A stretch of DNA of 64,000 bases from Anoxybacillus mongoliensis (GTDB lineage Bacteria > Bacillota > Bacilli > Bacillales > Anoxybacillaceae): NCBI RefSeq assembly GCF_014201515.1, contig NZ_JACHEQ010000011.1, positions 1 through 64,000 of the forward strand, given 5' to 3'. The notes below the pieces were generated by a model. The model worked only from the letters and a program-made list of their open reading frames with translations, did no database searches and was not told the origin of the DNA. Of the stretch, positions 1 through 6,504 are shown one piece after another. Every line of letters starts with the position of its first letter. Position 1 is the first letter of the stretch. The translations under genes were made by a program, and so were the position numbers.

Positions 1-1
1 C

Positions 2-49
2 GTTATTTTCGTCGGTTCATCAAGGGAAACAAATATCAGAATGGAATAA
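2..49 (+). CDS. C-terminal end of a gene cut by the window edge
   Basis: One frame from base 2 reads VIFVGSSRETNIRME and stops at TAA 47-49, one base into a strong hairpin terminator. That position fits the tail of a plus-strand gene. Fifteen residues are too few to name a family, and another frame is also open here, so this is tentative. Confidence 0.3.
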   Translation, partial: VIFVGSSRETNIRME

Positions 50-83
50 AATGGTTGAAAGACAACTGTCTTTCAACCATTTT
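48..83. terminator. Bidirectional intrinsic terminator
   Basis: Perfect 16-bp inverted repeat (48-63 with 68-83) and a 4-base loop. The arms end in A-runs and T-runs on both strands. It lies between the truncated plus-strand gene and csgA on the minus strand and can end transcription from both sides. Confidence 0.85.
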
Positions 84-84
84 G

Positions 85-315
85 TCAACAGTCTGGGACG
101 CGAACAGCGTCTTGTTCTTCTTTTGCATATTTCATTTCTTGGCGCAACATGCGATCTAAAAATGCTGCTTCTTTTTGTGATAAGTCGCGGACGAATTGCT
201 CTTCATTTTTGTACGGTTTACTTATTAGTTTTTTATATAAATGAATGGCTAGCGCGTGATGGCGGTCAGCATAGTTTGCTAATGCTTCACGCAAATAAGC
301 TAACGTTTGATTCAA
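85..315 (-). CDS. csgA: CsgA-like sporulation protein
   Basis: Small protein of 76 residues resembling CsgA of B. subtilis, a forespore (sigma-G) protein of about 82 residues with no known biochemical role. The likeness, recalled and not computed, covers the first helix (TLAYLREAL) and the blocks YKNEEQFVRDL and EMKYAKEEQD. The start is set at TTG 315-313, not the in-frame ATG 45 bases upstream, because a near-perfect ribosome-binding site (AAGGAGGTG) lies six bases before this TTG and would otherwise be coding. It is slightly shorter at the C-terminus than the B. subtilis protein and ends just before the terminator shared with the opposite gene. Confidence 0.8.
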   Translation of the reverse strand: MNQTLAYLREALANYADRHHALAIHLYKKLISKPYKNEEQFVRDLSQKEAAFLDRMLRQEMKYAKEEQDAVRVPDC

Positions 316-369
316 CCGTTCCACCTCCTTAAACAGTAGGGTGGGCGGTTTTTTGATCAAATATGTGTG

Positions 370-1407
370 CTATGTAAAAATCTCTTGTAAAATAGGGTCT
401 TTATCAAGAAGTTCGATTGCCCGCTTTCGATATGTTTCATCGTGAATGTACGTATAGCGGTTTGGTTTGATCGTTGGTGCCATATCGATCGCTTGTCGAT
501 ATTCTTCTTTATTTAAACGCAACGTTTTGACGTAGTCAAATAATCCGGTACGTGTAAACACTTTTGTGATGCGTTCAGCTCGATGTTGTTGGACACGCGC
601 CATGATATACGTAGCGATCCCAACTTGAATGCCATGCATATGTGGCGATGAACTAATTTTATCAAGCGCATGAGAGATCAAATGTTCAGACCCGCTAATT
701 GGCGAACTATTCCCACTAATGACGGTTGAAATGCCGCTCATCGTTAAAGAGCTAATGAGTTCCTTTAGAAAAATAGGATGTTTAATATTTTGCATGGGCG
801 TACGAATGAAGCTATTGACCGCTTTTTTACTAATCATCGCTGCAAAAGCGTTTACACGACTAACTCCGTGGCTTTGTTCGAACTCCCAGTCGTACAGCGC
901 TGTAATGTTGGACATTAAATCGCCCACACCAGCTAAAATAAAGCGATCAGGAGCTTGCTGAATGATGTTTAGGTCAGCTAAAATGCCGAACGGTACCTTG
1001 GCGGGAACGGTTGTTTTTTTACCGTGAACAAGTAATGAACAGTTCGTGCTTGCAAACCCATCATTCGATGCGGATGTCGGAATGCTAATAAACGGCACTT
1101 GTCGTAAAAACGCCATATATTTGCCGCAGTCAATGACCGCGCCACCACCCATTGCCATCATGACATCACAATGAGGAAGTTCAAACGCTTTTTTCATAAT
1201 GTCGACGATATCAAGCTGCGGTGGTAAGCAAACAGGATGAACAGAAGCAGATGAAATGGCTCGCTTCATTTCGTTCTCGTACGTTTGGTAAGTGAAATCA
1301 TCAAATAAGATAACAGCTTTGGAAAAACGATACGTTTTCATCAGCTCGTCGATGCGCCAAATGACACCTTCGCCAATTTCAAGAATGGATGGAATGGGGA
1401 TGTTCAT
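370..1407 (-). CDS. Glycerol-1-phosphate dehydrogenase-like, iron-containing alcohol dehydrogenase family
   Basis: Protein of 345 residues in the dehydroquinate-synthase-like/iron alcohol dehydrogenase fold, closest in look to the AraM/G1PDH group, which reduces dihydroxyacetone phosphate to sn-glycerol 1-phosphate with NAD(P)H. Visible motifs are the nucleotide-binding GGG and VIDCGK (87-96), PTSASNDG (110-117), and probable metal ligands in GVGD (160-163), SEHLISH (240-246) and HMHG (256-259). The start overlaps the stop of the upstream phosphatase gene by four bases (ATGA), so the two are translationally coupled in an operon of three. The substrate is inferred: related polyol dehydrogenases share these motifs. 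Confidence 0.75.
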   Translation of the reverse strand: MNIPIPSILEIGEGVIWRIDELMKTYRFSKAVILFDDFTYQTYENEMKRAISSASVHPVCLPPQLDIVDIMKKAFELPHCDVMMAMGGGAVIDCGKYMAFLRQVPFISIPTSASNDGFASTNCSLLVHGKKTTVPAKVPFGILADLNIIQQAPDRFILAGVGDLMSNITALYDWEFEQSHGVSRVNAFAAMISKKAVNSFIRTPMQNIKHPIFLKELISSLTMSGISTVISGNSSPISGSEHLISHALDKISSSPHMHGIQVGIATYIMARVQQHRAERITKVFTRTGLFDYVKTLRLNKEEYRQAIDMAPTIKPNRYTYIHDETYRKRAIELLDKDPILQEIFT

Positions 1408-2054
1408 GTTAATACCCCTTTTTCTTGTAAGTAACGTTCAACGTCCGCAAATGTGTTCACAGGAACAAAAGGAATATGTTGTTCGCGCAACAACGATTGT
1501 AAAGTGCCTTTTGCAAATGTGACATCTGCGACTTTCGCTGCATGAACATCTGGTTCACTATCACCGATAAAATAAACCGTTTCATACGTCTGTTTTAATG
1601 TACGAATGACACTTGATTTATCGATGCCGTATCGTTCTGAATAATGAATATGATTCGGGTCAATACGCATGTGAATATTTTTGTCATGATAATATCCTTC
1701 GTTAGAAAAAATGTCAACGCCACGTATATCGTACTTTTTAAAAATATGGCGAATATAATAATCGGTTCCGGCACTTAATACATAAAAATCACCTTCGCTT
1801 TGTTGGACACGTTTGATAAAAGGTAAGACCGTTTCATCAATCGGAATATGGTGAATATCTTCAATGATTTTTTCTTCATCTTGATGAATGGATGTAAATA
1901 CAGTTTTTAAAAAATCGATATCCTTTATTTTTCCGGCACGCCATTGTTGGAATAATTGTTCGCCTTCTGGAAAATATTTCTCAATAACAATCCAGTAAAA
2001 GTCTTTATTCGAGATTGTTCCGTCAAAATCAGAAACAAAAGCCCATTTGTTCAT
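1404..2054 (-). CDS. HAD-IB family (MtnX-like) phosphatase
   Basis: Cytoplasmic HAD-superfamily phosphatase, 216 residues. All four HAD motifs are present: DFDGT (9-13, with the nucleophile and acid aspartates), the serine of VLSAGTD, the lysine of GIDKSS, and the acidic pair of GDSEPD. The helical cap and length resemble MtnX-type phosphatases of methionine salvage, but no other salvage gene is nearby, so that substrate is not supported. The ATG at 2054 is preceded by GGAGG; longer readings run into the upstream gene in another frame. Second gene of a three-gene minus-strand operon, overlapping the next gene by four bases. Confidence 0.8.
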   Translation of the reverse strand: MNKWAFVSDFDGTISNKDFYWIVIEKYFPEGEQLFQQWRAGKIKDIDFLKTVFTSIHQDEEKIIEDIHHIPIDETVLPFIKRVQQSEGDFYVLSAGTDYYIRHIFKKYDIRGVDIFSNEGYYHDKNIHMRIDPNHIHYSERYGIDKSSVIRTLKQTYETVYFIGDSEPDVHAAKVADVTFAKGTLQSLLREQHIPFVPVNTFADVERYLQEKGVLT

Positions 2055-2089
2055 TCGTGAACCTCCGTTTTTGTTGTTATTATATGCAT

Positions 2090-3211
2090 TTATGAAAGAA
2101 ATTGAATGGCTTGGGCAACATCGTAGTCGTTTTGTTGTAATGAAGTAGATTGTCCAAGAATGATTTTCGTAAGCTCCGCCCCAACATATGGACCGGCAGT
2201 CAAGCCGGATGCGCCAAGACCATTTGCCGCGTAAAGGCCTTCGATTTGTGGTACTGCCCCGAATACAGGCAAAAAGTTTGGGGCATGAGGACGGAAGCCA
2301 ACGCGTGTTTCCGCATGAGTCCAATTCGCTAAGTGAGGAGCGATGGTTAATGCTTTATGTAACACTTCGTATAACCCACCGGCAGTCACACGACAGTCAA
2401 TGCCAACACCGTCTTCATGTGTAGCTCCAACAACTATTTTTCCGTTCGGAAAGGCAAGTAAATATTGATTGTTTGGTGGCATGACGACAGGCCAATGATC
2501 CGTATGTTGTTTAGGGTGCTGTAGGTGGACAATTTGCGCTCGCTGTGGTGTGATAAGAAAATCAATACCTAGTGGCAAAAGTAATGATTTTGCCCAAACC
2601 CCTGCTGCAACAATGACTGCATCCGCCTCATAACGATCGTTTGCTACCATGGCACCAATAACTCGCTCATTCTCGTGCAAAAGTGTGGCGCTTCCTTTTA
2701 TATATGTTGCCCCTAATTGAATAGCAGCATGAATAAGAGAACGTCGCAATGCACGTCCGTCCACCCGAGCCGCTCCGCTCACATATAGCGCTTCGTATTC
2801 GTCACTTAATACAGGAAATCGTGTTTTTACTTCTTTTGGGGACAAGCGAGTAATTTCTCCAATCTCAGGAGCTTCTTCCCGTCGTTTATACACGCGTTCT
2901 TCCATACTTTGTAATTTATCAGAATCATGATGCAAACAAATGGCTCCGACACGTTTGTATCCTGTTTCGTGACCGTATGCTTGTAATTGTTCAATTAACT
3001 GTGGATAAAATGCCGCACCGCCTTTAGCAAGCGCATACCACTTTTTATTTCGCCGTTGTGACGTCCACGGGCAAATGATTCCTGCTGCTGCATCTGTTGC
3101 TTGCCCTCGGTCTTCACGGTCAATAATCATAACTTCAACCTTTTCTTTTGCGAGATGAAAAGCAACAGAGGCGCCAACAATTCCAGCGCCGATGACGATA
3201 TAACGATTCAT
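2090..3211 (-). CDS. FAD-dependent amino-acid/amine oxidase (DadA/ThiO-like)
   Basis: Protein of 373 residues of the D-amino-acid oxidase/glycine oxidase (DAO) family, which oxidises primary or secondary amines with FAD. The N-terminus carries the Rossmann dinucleotide motif GAGIVG (8-13) followed by the acidic ribose-binding end of strand 2 (IIDRE). The C-terminal FAD segment with RPHAPNFLPVFG and GLYAANGLGASGL is also typical. It leads the operon with the HAD phosphatase (35 bases downstream) and the G1PDH-like enzyme. B. subtilis glycine oxidase works in thiamine synthesis, but no thiamine genes are nearby, so the substrate is open. Confidence 0.8.
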   Translation of the reverse strand: MNRYIVIGAGIVGASVAFHLAKEKVEVMIIDREDRGQATDAAAGIICPWTSQRRNKKWYALAKGGAAFYPQLIEQLQAYGHETGYKRVGAICLHHDSDKLQSMEERVYKRREEAPEIGEITRLSPKEVKTRFPVLSDEYEALYVSGAARVDGRALRRSLIHAAIQLGATYIKGSATLLHENERVIGAMVANDRYEADAVIVAAGVWAKSLLLPLGIDFLITPQRAQIVHLQHPKQHTDHWPVVMPPNNQYLLAFPNGKIVVGATHEDGVGIDCRVTAGGLYEVLHKALTIAPHLANWTHAETRVGFRPHAPNFLPVFGAVPQIEGLYAANGLGASGLTAGPYVGAELTKIILGQSTSLQQNDYDVAQAIQFLS

Positions 3212-3264
3212 TGTTCACACCTTTTCTTTTGTTGTTTTGTACCATTACAATAACATAAGACGAC

Positions 3265-3294
3265 GAAAAAGCAAGGACAACCCCTTGCTTTTTC
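3265..3294 (-). terminator. Terminator of the SbtA gene
   Basis: Perfect 12-bp inverted repeat (3265-3276 with 3283-3294) with A/T-rich outer arms. It overlaps the stop codon of the minus-strand transporter gene. Confidence 0.75.
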
Positions 3295-4282
3295 AATAAA
3301 ACCACTTCGCCATTTCGTAATATAATGGCATGCCGATCGTTAAGTTAAACGGAAATGTAAGTCCAAGTGCCATACCGAGATAAATGGCAGGGTTGGCTTC
3401 TGGGACGGATGCACGCATCGCAGCTGGAGCTGCAATGTACGAGGCACTTGCGGCAAGCACGCTAAGTAAAATCGTCCCTCCGAAGGATAGCCCTGAATAA
3501 TAACCGATGACAACACCTAAAAATCCGTATATAGGTGGTAAGAAGATTCCTAAGGCGAGCAATTTTATCCCATACTTTCGAACAGCTGCAAGCTGATTCC
3601 CAGCTGTTAGTCCCATTCCAAGTAAAAAGAGGACGAGCACACTTGGATATAAATCAATAAATAAAGGTTTAACAATCGTAAGAGCACGATCTCCACCAAC
3701 TAATCCAACGAGGAGGCTGCCGACCATTAAAAACACGCTTTTTCCGAATAACCCTTCCTTAATAATCGGTCCGTATACCGATGTAGCAGAGAAGCGATAT
3801 ACCATTTCTTGTTTATATGAGCGACTTTCTAACAATTTCAATATGACGAGCGACACGATGATTGCGGGACTCTCTAGTAAGACGACAAATGCGTTCATAT
3901 AGCTTTCATATGAAATATTTGCTTGTTCGACAAAAGCAAGCGCGGCACCAAATGTAACGATACTAACTGATCCATATGTTGCAGCAATGCCTGTTGCATT
4001 TTTACGATCAATGCCGAGACGACGACAAACCGCAAACGTAATGATCGGGATGATAATACCAAGAGATAATGTTCCAACTAATGGGCGAATAAGCTCACGA
4101 AAAGAATGTTCCGAAAGTTCAATTCCCCCTTTCATACCGATGGCAATTAACAAATAAATGCTTAACGACTCATTTAATCCTGTTGGTAATTTTAAATCTG
4201 ATTTGACGAGCGCCGCAATAATGCCGAGGAGAAAAAATAAAATAGCTGGTGATGTTAAGTTGTTGATAATCATTTCTTGCAT
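3293..4282 (-). CDS. SbtA-type sodium-dependent bicarbonate permease
   Basis: Integral membrane protein of 329 residues, about ten hydrophobic segments, of the SbtA (formerly DUF897) family; characterised cyanobacterial members import bicarbonate with sodium. Visible family features are the GMKGGIEL block near residue 50, a mid-protein hydrophilic loop, and a second repeat-like GMGLTAG block, in keeping with an internally duplicated fold. Cyanobacterial sbtA is usually paired with the PII-like sbtB; none is seen here. The partner is the upstream DUF2294 gene on the same strand. Only 37 bases separate this start from the intervening hairpin, leaving little room for its own promoter, so co-transcription by read-through is likely. 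Confidence 0.75.
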   Translation of the reverse strand: MQEMIINNLTSPAILFFLLGIIAALVKSDLKLPTGLNESLSIYLLIAIGMKGGIELSEHSFRELIRPLVGTLSLGIIIPIITFAVCRRLGIDRKNATGIAATYGSVSIVTFGAALAFVEQANISYESYMNAFVVLLESPAIIVSLVILKLLESRSYKQEMVYRFSATSVYGPIIKEGLFGKSVFLMVGSLLVGLVGGDRALTIVKPLFIDLYPSVLVLFLLGMGLTAGNQLAAVRKYGIKLLALGIFLPPIYGFLGVVIGYYSGLSFGGTILLSVLAASASYIAAPAAMRASVPEANPAIYLGMALGLTFPFNLTIGMPLYYEMAKWFY

Positions 4283-4313
4283 AGCAATCCTCTCCTTCTA
4301 TTTCTCTTATTCA

Positions 4314-4364
4314 ACAAAAAAGCCAGAAACATTTTTCGATCGGGTCGAAAAATATTTCCGGCTT
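4314..4364 (-). terminator. Hairpin with T-run between the DUF2294 and SbtA genes
   Basis: Long inverted repeat (4320-4339 with 4345-4364, a few mismatches). On the minus strand it is followed by a T-run. It should end most transcripts of the DUF2294 gene and allow partial read-through into the transporter gene. Confidence 0.7.
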
Positions 4365-4397
4365 ATCTTTTACTGACCACAATGGGCCTTTAAAAGA

Positions 4398-4757
4398 TCA
4401 ACCTTGTATATCGATTGGTTCTTGTAACAAAAAGACGATCATTCGCTCTCCAGTTTTTGTACTAATATCTGTATGCATACTTGTTACTTGTTTTCCTGTT
4501 AATGTATAAATCATTTGTTTTAACTGTTCACTACCTGACTCAATTAAATCTGAACGGATGCGTTTAATGGACAACATCCCTTCCTTTGTTTCACACAATA
4601 CTTTTTCAGCAGGAGTTAAAATGCCACGTAACTGCACGATGACCATGTTTCGTAAAATATCGGTTTTTACAGAGAGTGGACCGCGGCCTAAATATTCTTT
4701 TTCCCATTGGGTGAGAGCGCGACTAATTTGATCTTCTAGTTCCCCTTTTGTTTTCAC
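4398..4757 (-). CDS. DUF2294/MpsC-like protein
   Basis: Small soluble protein of 119 residues, recognised as DUF2294, the family named after MpsC of the staphylococcal MpsABC system, whose MpsAB part takes up dissolved inorganic carbon. Supporting blocks are LVKTDILRNMVIVQLRGILTPAEK-like text in the middle (seen here as VKTDILRNMVIVQLRG) and the end segment with TGERMIVFLL. The function of MpsC is not established. The start is GTG 4757-4755 after an A/G-rich AAGGGGGG ribosome-binding site. It is the first gene after a long structured leader and is followed on the same strand by an SbtA-type bicarbonate permease, which supports a role in inorganic carbon or sodium handling. No membrane segment is seen. 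Confidence 0.7.
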   Translation of the reverse strand: MKTKGELEDQISRALTQWEKEYLGRGPLSVKTDILRNMVIVQLRGILTPAEKVLCETKEGMLSIKRIRSDLIESGSEQLKQMIYTLTGKQVTSMHTDISTKTGERMIVFLLQEPIDIQG

Positions 4758-4943
4758 AATGACCCCCCTTTAGAAACAAAAAACGGCATGCCTCACGTAT
4801 AGACCAAGTGAAACATACCGATATATTTTTAGCCTAACTCGTCCCGCTATCGACCTTTTCGTTTTTGCCATGTGGCCATGTCAAAAACGCTAAGGTAAAA
4901 CAATAAAACGAGCTTGCTATCAATCGTTCGGTGCAACAATTTG
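4758..4943 (-). ncRNA. Candidate terminator-type riboswitch leader of the DUF2294-SbtA genes
   Basis: A leader of about 186 nt lies between a strong promoter and the GTG start. On the minus strand it can form nested helices: outer ACCGA (4928-4932) with UCGGU (4817-4821); CUCGU (4908-4912) with ACGAG (4838-4842); ACCUU (4892-4896) with AAGGU (4853-4857); and an 8-bp helix (4882-4889 with 4860-4867) capped by a small palindrome. A terminator hairpin with a U-run follows. The 3' strand of the outer helix is part of the 5' arm of the terminator, so the two exclude each other: the usual logic of a switch that is on when ligand stabilises the outer helix. I could not match it to a known riboswitch class. 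Confidence 0.6.
4774..4820 (-). terminator. Leader terminator (attenuator) before the DUF2294 gene
   Basis: On the minus strand CGGUAUG (4820-4814) pairs with CAUGCCG (4790-4784), extended inward by UCAC/GUGA, and is followed by a run of six U and more at 4783-4774. It lies between promoter and ribosome-binding site, so it can only act as premature termination of this transcript. Confidence 0.7.
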
Positions 4944-4949
4944 TTTTTA

Positions 4950-4978
4950 ATTGTATAAGGCTTCAAAAATTATGTCAA
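4950..4978 (-). promoter_or_regulatory. Sigma-A promoter of the DUF2294-SbtA transcript
   Basis: Minus strand: TTGACA (4978-4973), exactly 17 bases, TACAAT (4955-4950). The start would fall near 4943, giving a leader of about 186 nt before the GTG start codon. Confidence 0.75.
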
Positions 4979-5057
4979 GGGAAAAGATTGATGCCATACA
5001 TGTATATGCCATGATAGAATAAAAAGAAAGGGTGAGATAGGAAATGGGGGAGAAGGC

Positions 5058-5975
5058 TTGTTATTACATTTTATTGTAAATCCTTCAGCTAAAAATGGAA
5101 AATGCAAAAAAATATGGTTTAAAATAGAACAAAGACTTCGACGTCATCGTATTGATTATCATGTTGCATTTACACAAGAACAGGGAGATGGAACGAAGCT
5201 AGCACAACAATTCGCTGAACAAAAACATGAACCGTTTATATTAATTGCAGTTGGTGGGGATGGAACGATCCATGAAGTAATGAATGGCGTTGCGAAGTAT
5301 GATCATGTGGCTGTCGGATACATCCCAGCTGGGACAGGAAACGATTTTGCTCGTGGGATAAAATTTCCGATCACGTGGCGAAAAGCGCTTAATCAAATGT
5401 TATTAAGTGTGGAAGGTATACATGTTGATTCGTATGATATTGGAGCATTTAAAAGTACAAAACAAGGTGTTTTTGTGAACAGTGTCGGTTGTGGATTCGA
5501 TGCACATATCTCAAGAAAAGCGAACGCGTCAAAATGGAAGCAAATTTTAAATCGCTTGTACTTAGGAAAGTTTGTTTACGTTTTTTACTTATTAAAGGAA
5601 ATGTTTTTATATAAACCGACCGTTATACAATTGACTGTCGATCAAAAACAATATACATTTTCAAAAGCATGGCTTGTTACTGTAGCCAATCACCCATATT
5701 ATGGTGGAGGAATGAAAATAGCTCCATTTGCACAGTCGAATGATCAACGTTTTGATGTTGTTGTCGTCGATGATGTATCACGGTTAAAATTGCTCTCCTT
5801 ATTTGCAACGGTGTTTTGGGGCGGTCATATAAGAATGAAAGAAGTACATACGTTTCAAGGGAAACATATTCACATTTGTAGTGATGTTCCCCTTCCTCTC
5901 CATGCAGATGGCGAGCAAATTGGCGAAGGCGACATTACGATTTCAGTAAACAAACAAATACGTGTGCTGAAGTAG
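5058..5975 (+). CDS. Diacylglycerol/lipid kinase family protein
   Basis: Protein of 305 residues of the DagK/YegS/BmrU lipid kinase family, which phosphorylates diacylglycerol or related lipids with ATP at the membrane face. Key motifs are the phosphate-binding GGDGT (66-70) and PAGTGNDFARG (90-100); the C-terminal domain carries HADGEQIGEG, usual in the family. TTG 5058 is chosen as start because GGGGAG precedes it by five bases; the nearby ATG at 5044 is in another frame and stops after 11 codons. It stands alone, divergent from the DUF2294 gene and closed by a terminator, so context does not tell which paralogue (DgkB-like, YtlR-like or BmrU-like) it is. Confidence 0.8.
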   Translation: MLLHFIVNPSAKNGKCKKIWFKIEQRLRRHRIDYHVAFTQEQGDGTKLAQQFAEQKHEPFILIAVGGDGTIHEVMNGVAKYDHVAVGYIPAGTGNDFARGIKFPITWRKALNQMLLSVEGIHVDSYDIGAFKSTKQGVFVNSVGCGFDAHISRKANASKWKQILNRLYLGKFVYVFYLLKEMFLYKPTVIQLTVDQKQYTFSKAWLVTVANHPYYGGGMKIAPFAQSNDQRFDVVVVDDVSRLKLLSLFATVFWGGHIRMKEVHTFQGKHIHICSDVPLPLHADGEQIGEGDITISVNKQIRVLK

Positions 5976-5998
5976 CCCGCATAAAAAAAAAAAAGTGA

Positions 5999-6032
5999 AA
6001 GGCTCTTGCTGTCGCTAAGAGCCTTTAATATT
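5999..6032 (+). terminator. Terminator of the lipid kinase gene
   Basis: Inverted repeat 5999-6007 with 6017-6025, nine base pairs, then a T-rich tail. It overlaps the stop codon of the opposing 45-residue gene. Confidence 0.75.
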
Positions 6033-6162
6033 TGTTTTGCATATGTCGCAATATTTCGTAGGCGTGATCGCCAAGAAGTGCAAGAAGCTGTTCGAACATT
6101 GCGTCTCTTTGTAAATCAAGTTCAATTATTTGTTTAGCCAGATCAATTGCTTGTTTGTTCAT
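6025..6162 (-). CDS. Unrecognised 45-residue protein
   Basis: A short gene, MNKQAIDLAKQIIELDLQRD onward, 45 residues, predicted mostly helical with LLALLGDHAYEIL in the middle. AAAGGAG stands nine bases before the ATG, and the ATG overlaps the stop codon of the upstream FbpA-like gene (ATGA), so it is probably translated in the same small operon. I do not recognise a family. Its partner and the Fur-like box upstream suggest expression under iron limitation. Confidence 0.65.
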   Translation of the reverse strand: MNKQAIDLAKQIIELDLQRDAMFEQLLALLGDHAYEILRHMQNKY

Positions 6163-6314
6163 TTCTTAATCTCCTTTCGAAGCTGTTCATATTTTCTTCG
6201 TAACTCCGATACCGTCCAATGGTGTAACAGGCGCACATCCGTTTCCCCTCTCTTATTGAGATGGTCGATGTAAAATTGCTTTTGTTTCATCGTTTTTTGT
6301 AAAAGAGTCCCCAT
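6159..6314 (-). CDS. Small basic protein, FbpA-like (Fur-regulated basic protein)
   Basis: A 51-residue, strongly basic protein (MGTLLQKTMKQKQFYIDHLN, then a WTVSELRRKYEQLRKE end). The pattern of a basic helix with FYIDxL followed by a short SEL helix recalls the Fur-regulated basic protein FbpA family, small helpers of the iron-sparing response in B. subtilis; the match is from memory and weak. GGAGGTG precedes the ATG by eight bases. A Fur-like box overlapping a TATAAT lies 29 bases upstream, which supports the assignment. It is translationally coupled to the 45-residue gene and divergent from tnrA. Confidence 0.55.
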   Translation of the reverse strand: MGTLLQKTMKQKQFYIDHLNKRGETDVRLLHHWTVSELRRKYEQLRKEIKK

Positions 6315-6342
6315 TTTATTCCACACCTCCGTATGTTTCGTT

Positions 6343-6357
6343 TGCTAATCATTATAT
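6343..6357 (-). promoter_or_regulatory. Fur-like operator over the FbpA-like promoter
   Basis: On the minus strand ATATAATGATTAGCA matches the 7-1-7 Fur consensus TGATAATNATTATCA at 11 of 14 defined positions and contains a TATAAT that can serve as the -10 box. Binding here would block the promoter. Confidence 0.5.
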
Positions 6358-6385
6358 ATATTTTTGTTTTGTCGAGCACCATTTT

Positions 6386-6402
6386 TGTTATTTTTCATAA
6401 CA
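6386..6402. promoter_or_regulatory. GlnR/TnrA box 1 upstream of tnrA
   Basis: TGTTATTTTTCATAACA fits the 17-base TnrA/GlnR consensus TGTNANATTTTNTNACA at 11 of 13 defined positions with perfect outer half-sites. Confidence 0.7.
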
Positions 6403-6415
6403 CAAAAACCAAATT

Positions 6416-6432
6416 TGTTAACTTTAATAACA
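6416..6432. promoter_or_regulatory. GlnR/TnrA box 2 upstream of tnrA
   Basis: TGTTAACTTTAATAACA, again 11 of 13 defined positions. It lies exactly 30 bases from box 1, close to three helical turns, which favours binding on one face of the DNA. Confidence 0.7.
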
Positions 6433-6447
6433 AAAAACATGTAAAAA

Positions 6448-6477
6448 TTGAGAAAATAATATATGATTGTGTTATAA
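6448..6477 (+). promoter_or_regulatory. Probable tnrA promoter
   Basis: TTGAGA, 18 bases, TTATAA. The start would be near 6484, placing the two GlnR/TnrA boxes around -60 and -90. Confidence 0.5.
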
Positions 6478-6504
6478 AAAGTTACATTGGTCAGGGGGAT
6501 GGAG

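Noticed and set aside
1404-2324. Long in-frame N-terminal extension of the HAD phosphatase
   Set aside because: It runs through the FAD oxidase gene in another frame; the ATG at 2054 has a proper ribosome-binding site and gives the HAD motif at residue 9.
4758-4943. Leader as a cyclic-di-GMP-I riboswitch, because GGGACG and GGCAAA-like strings occur
   Set aside because: The order of helices, the missing GCAAAGCC stretch and the absence of the conserved tetraloop-receptor pattern do not fit; the strings are too short to count.
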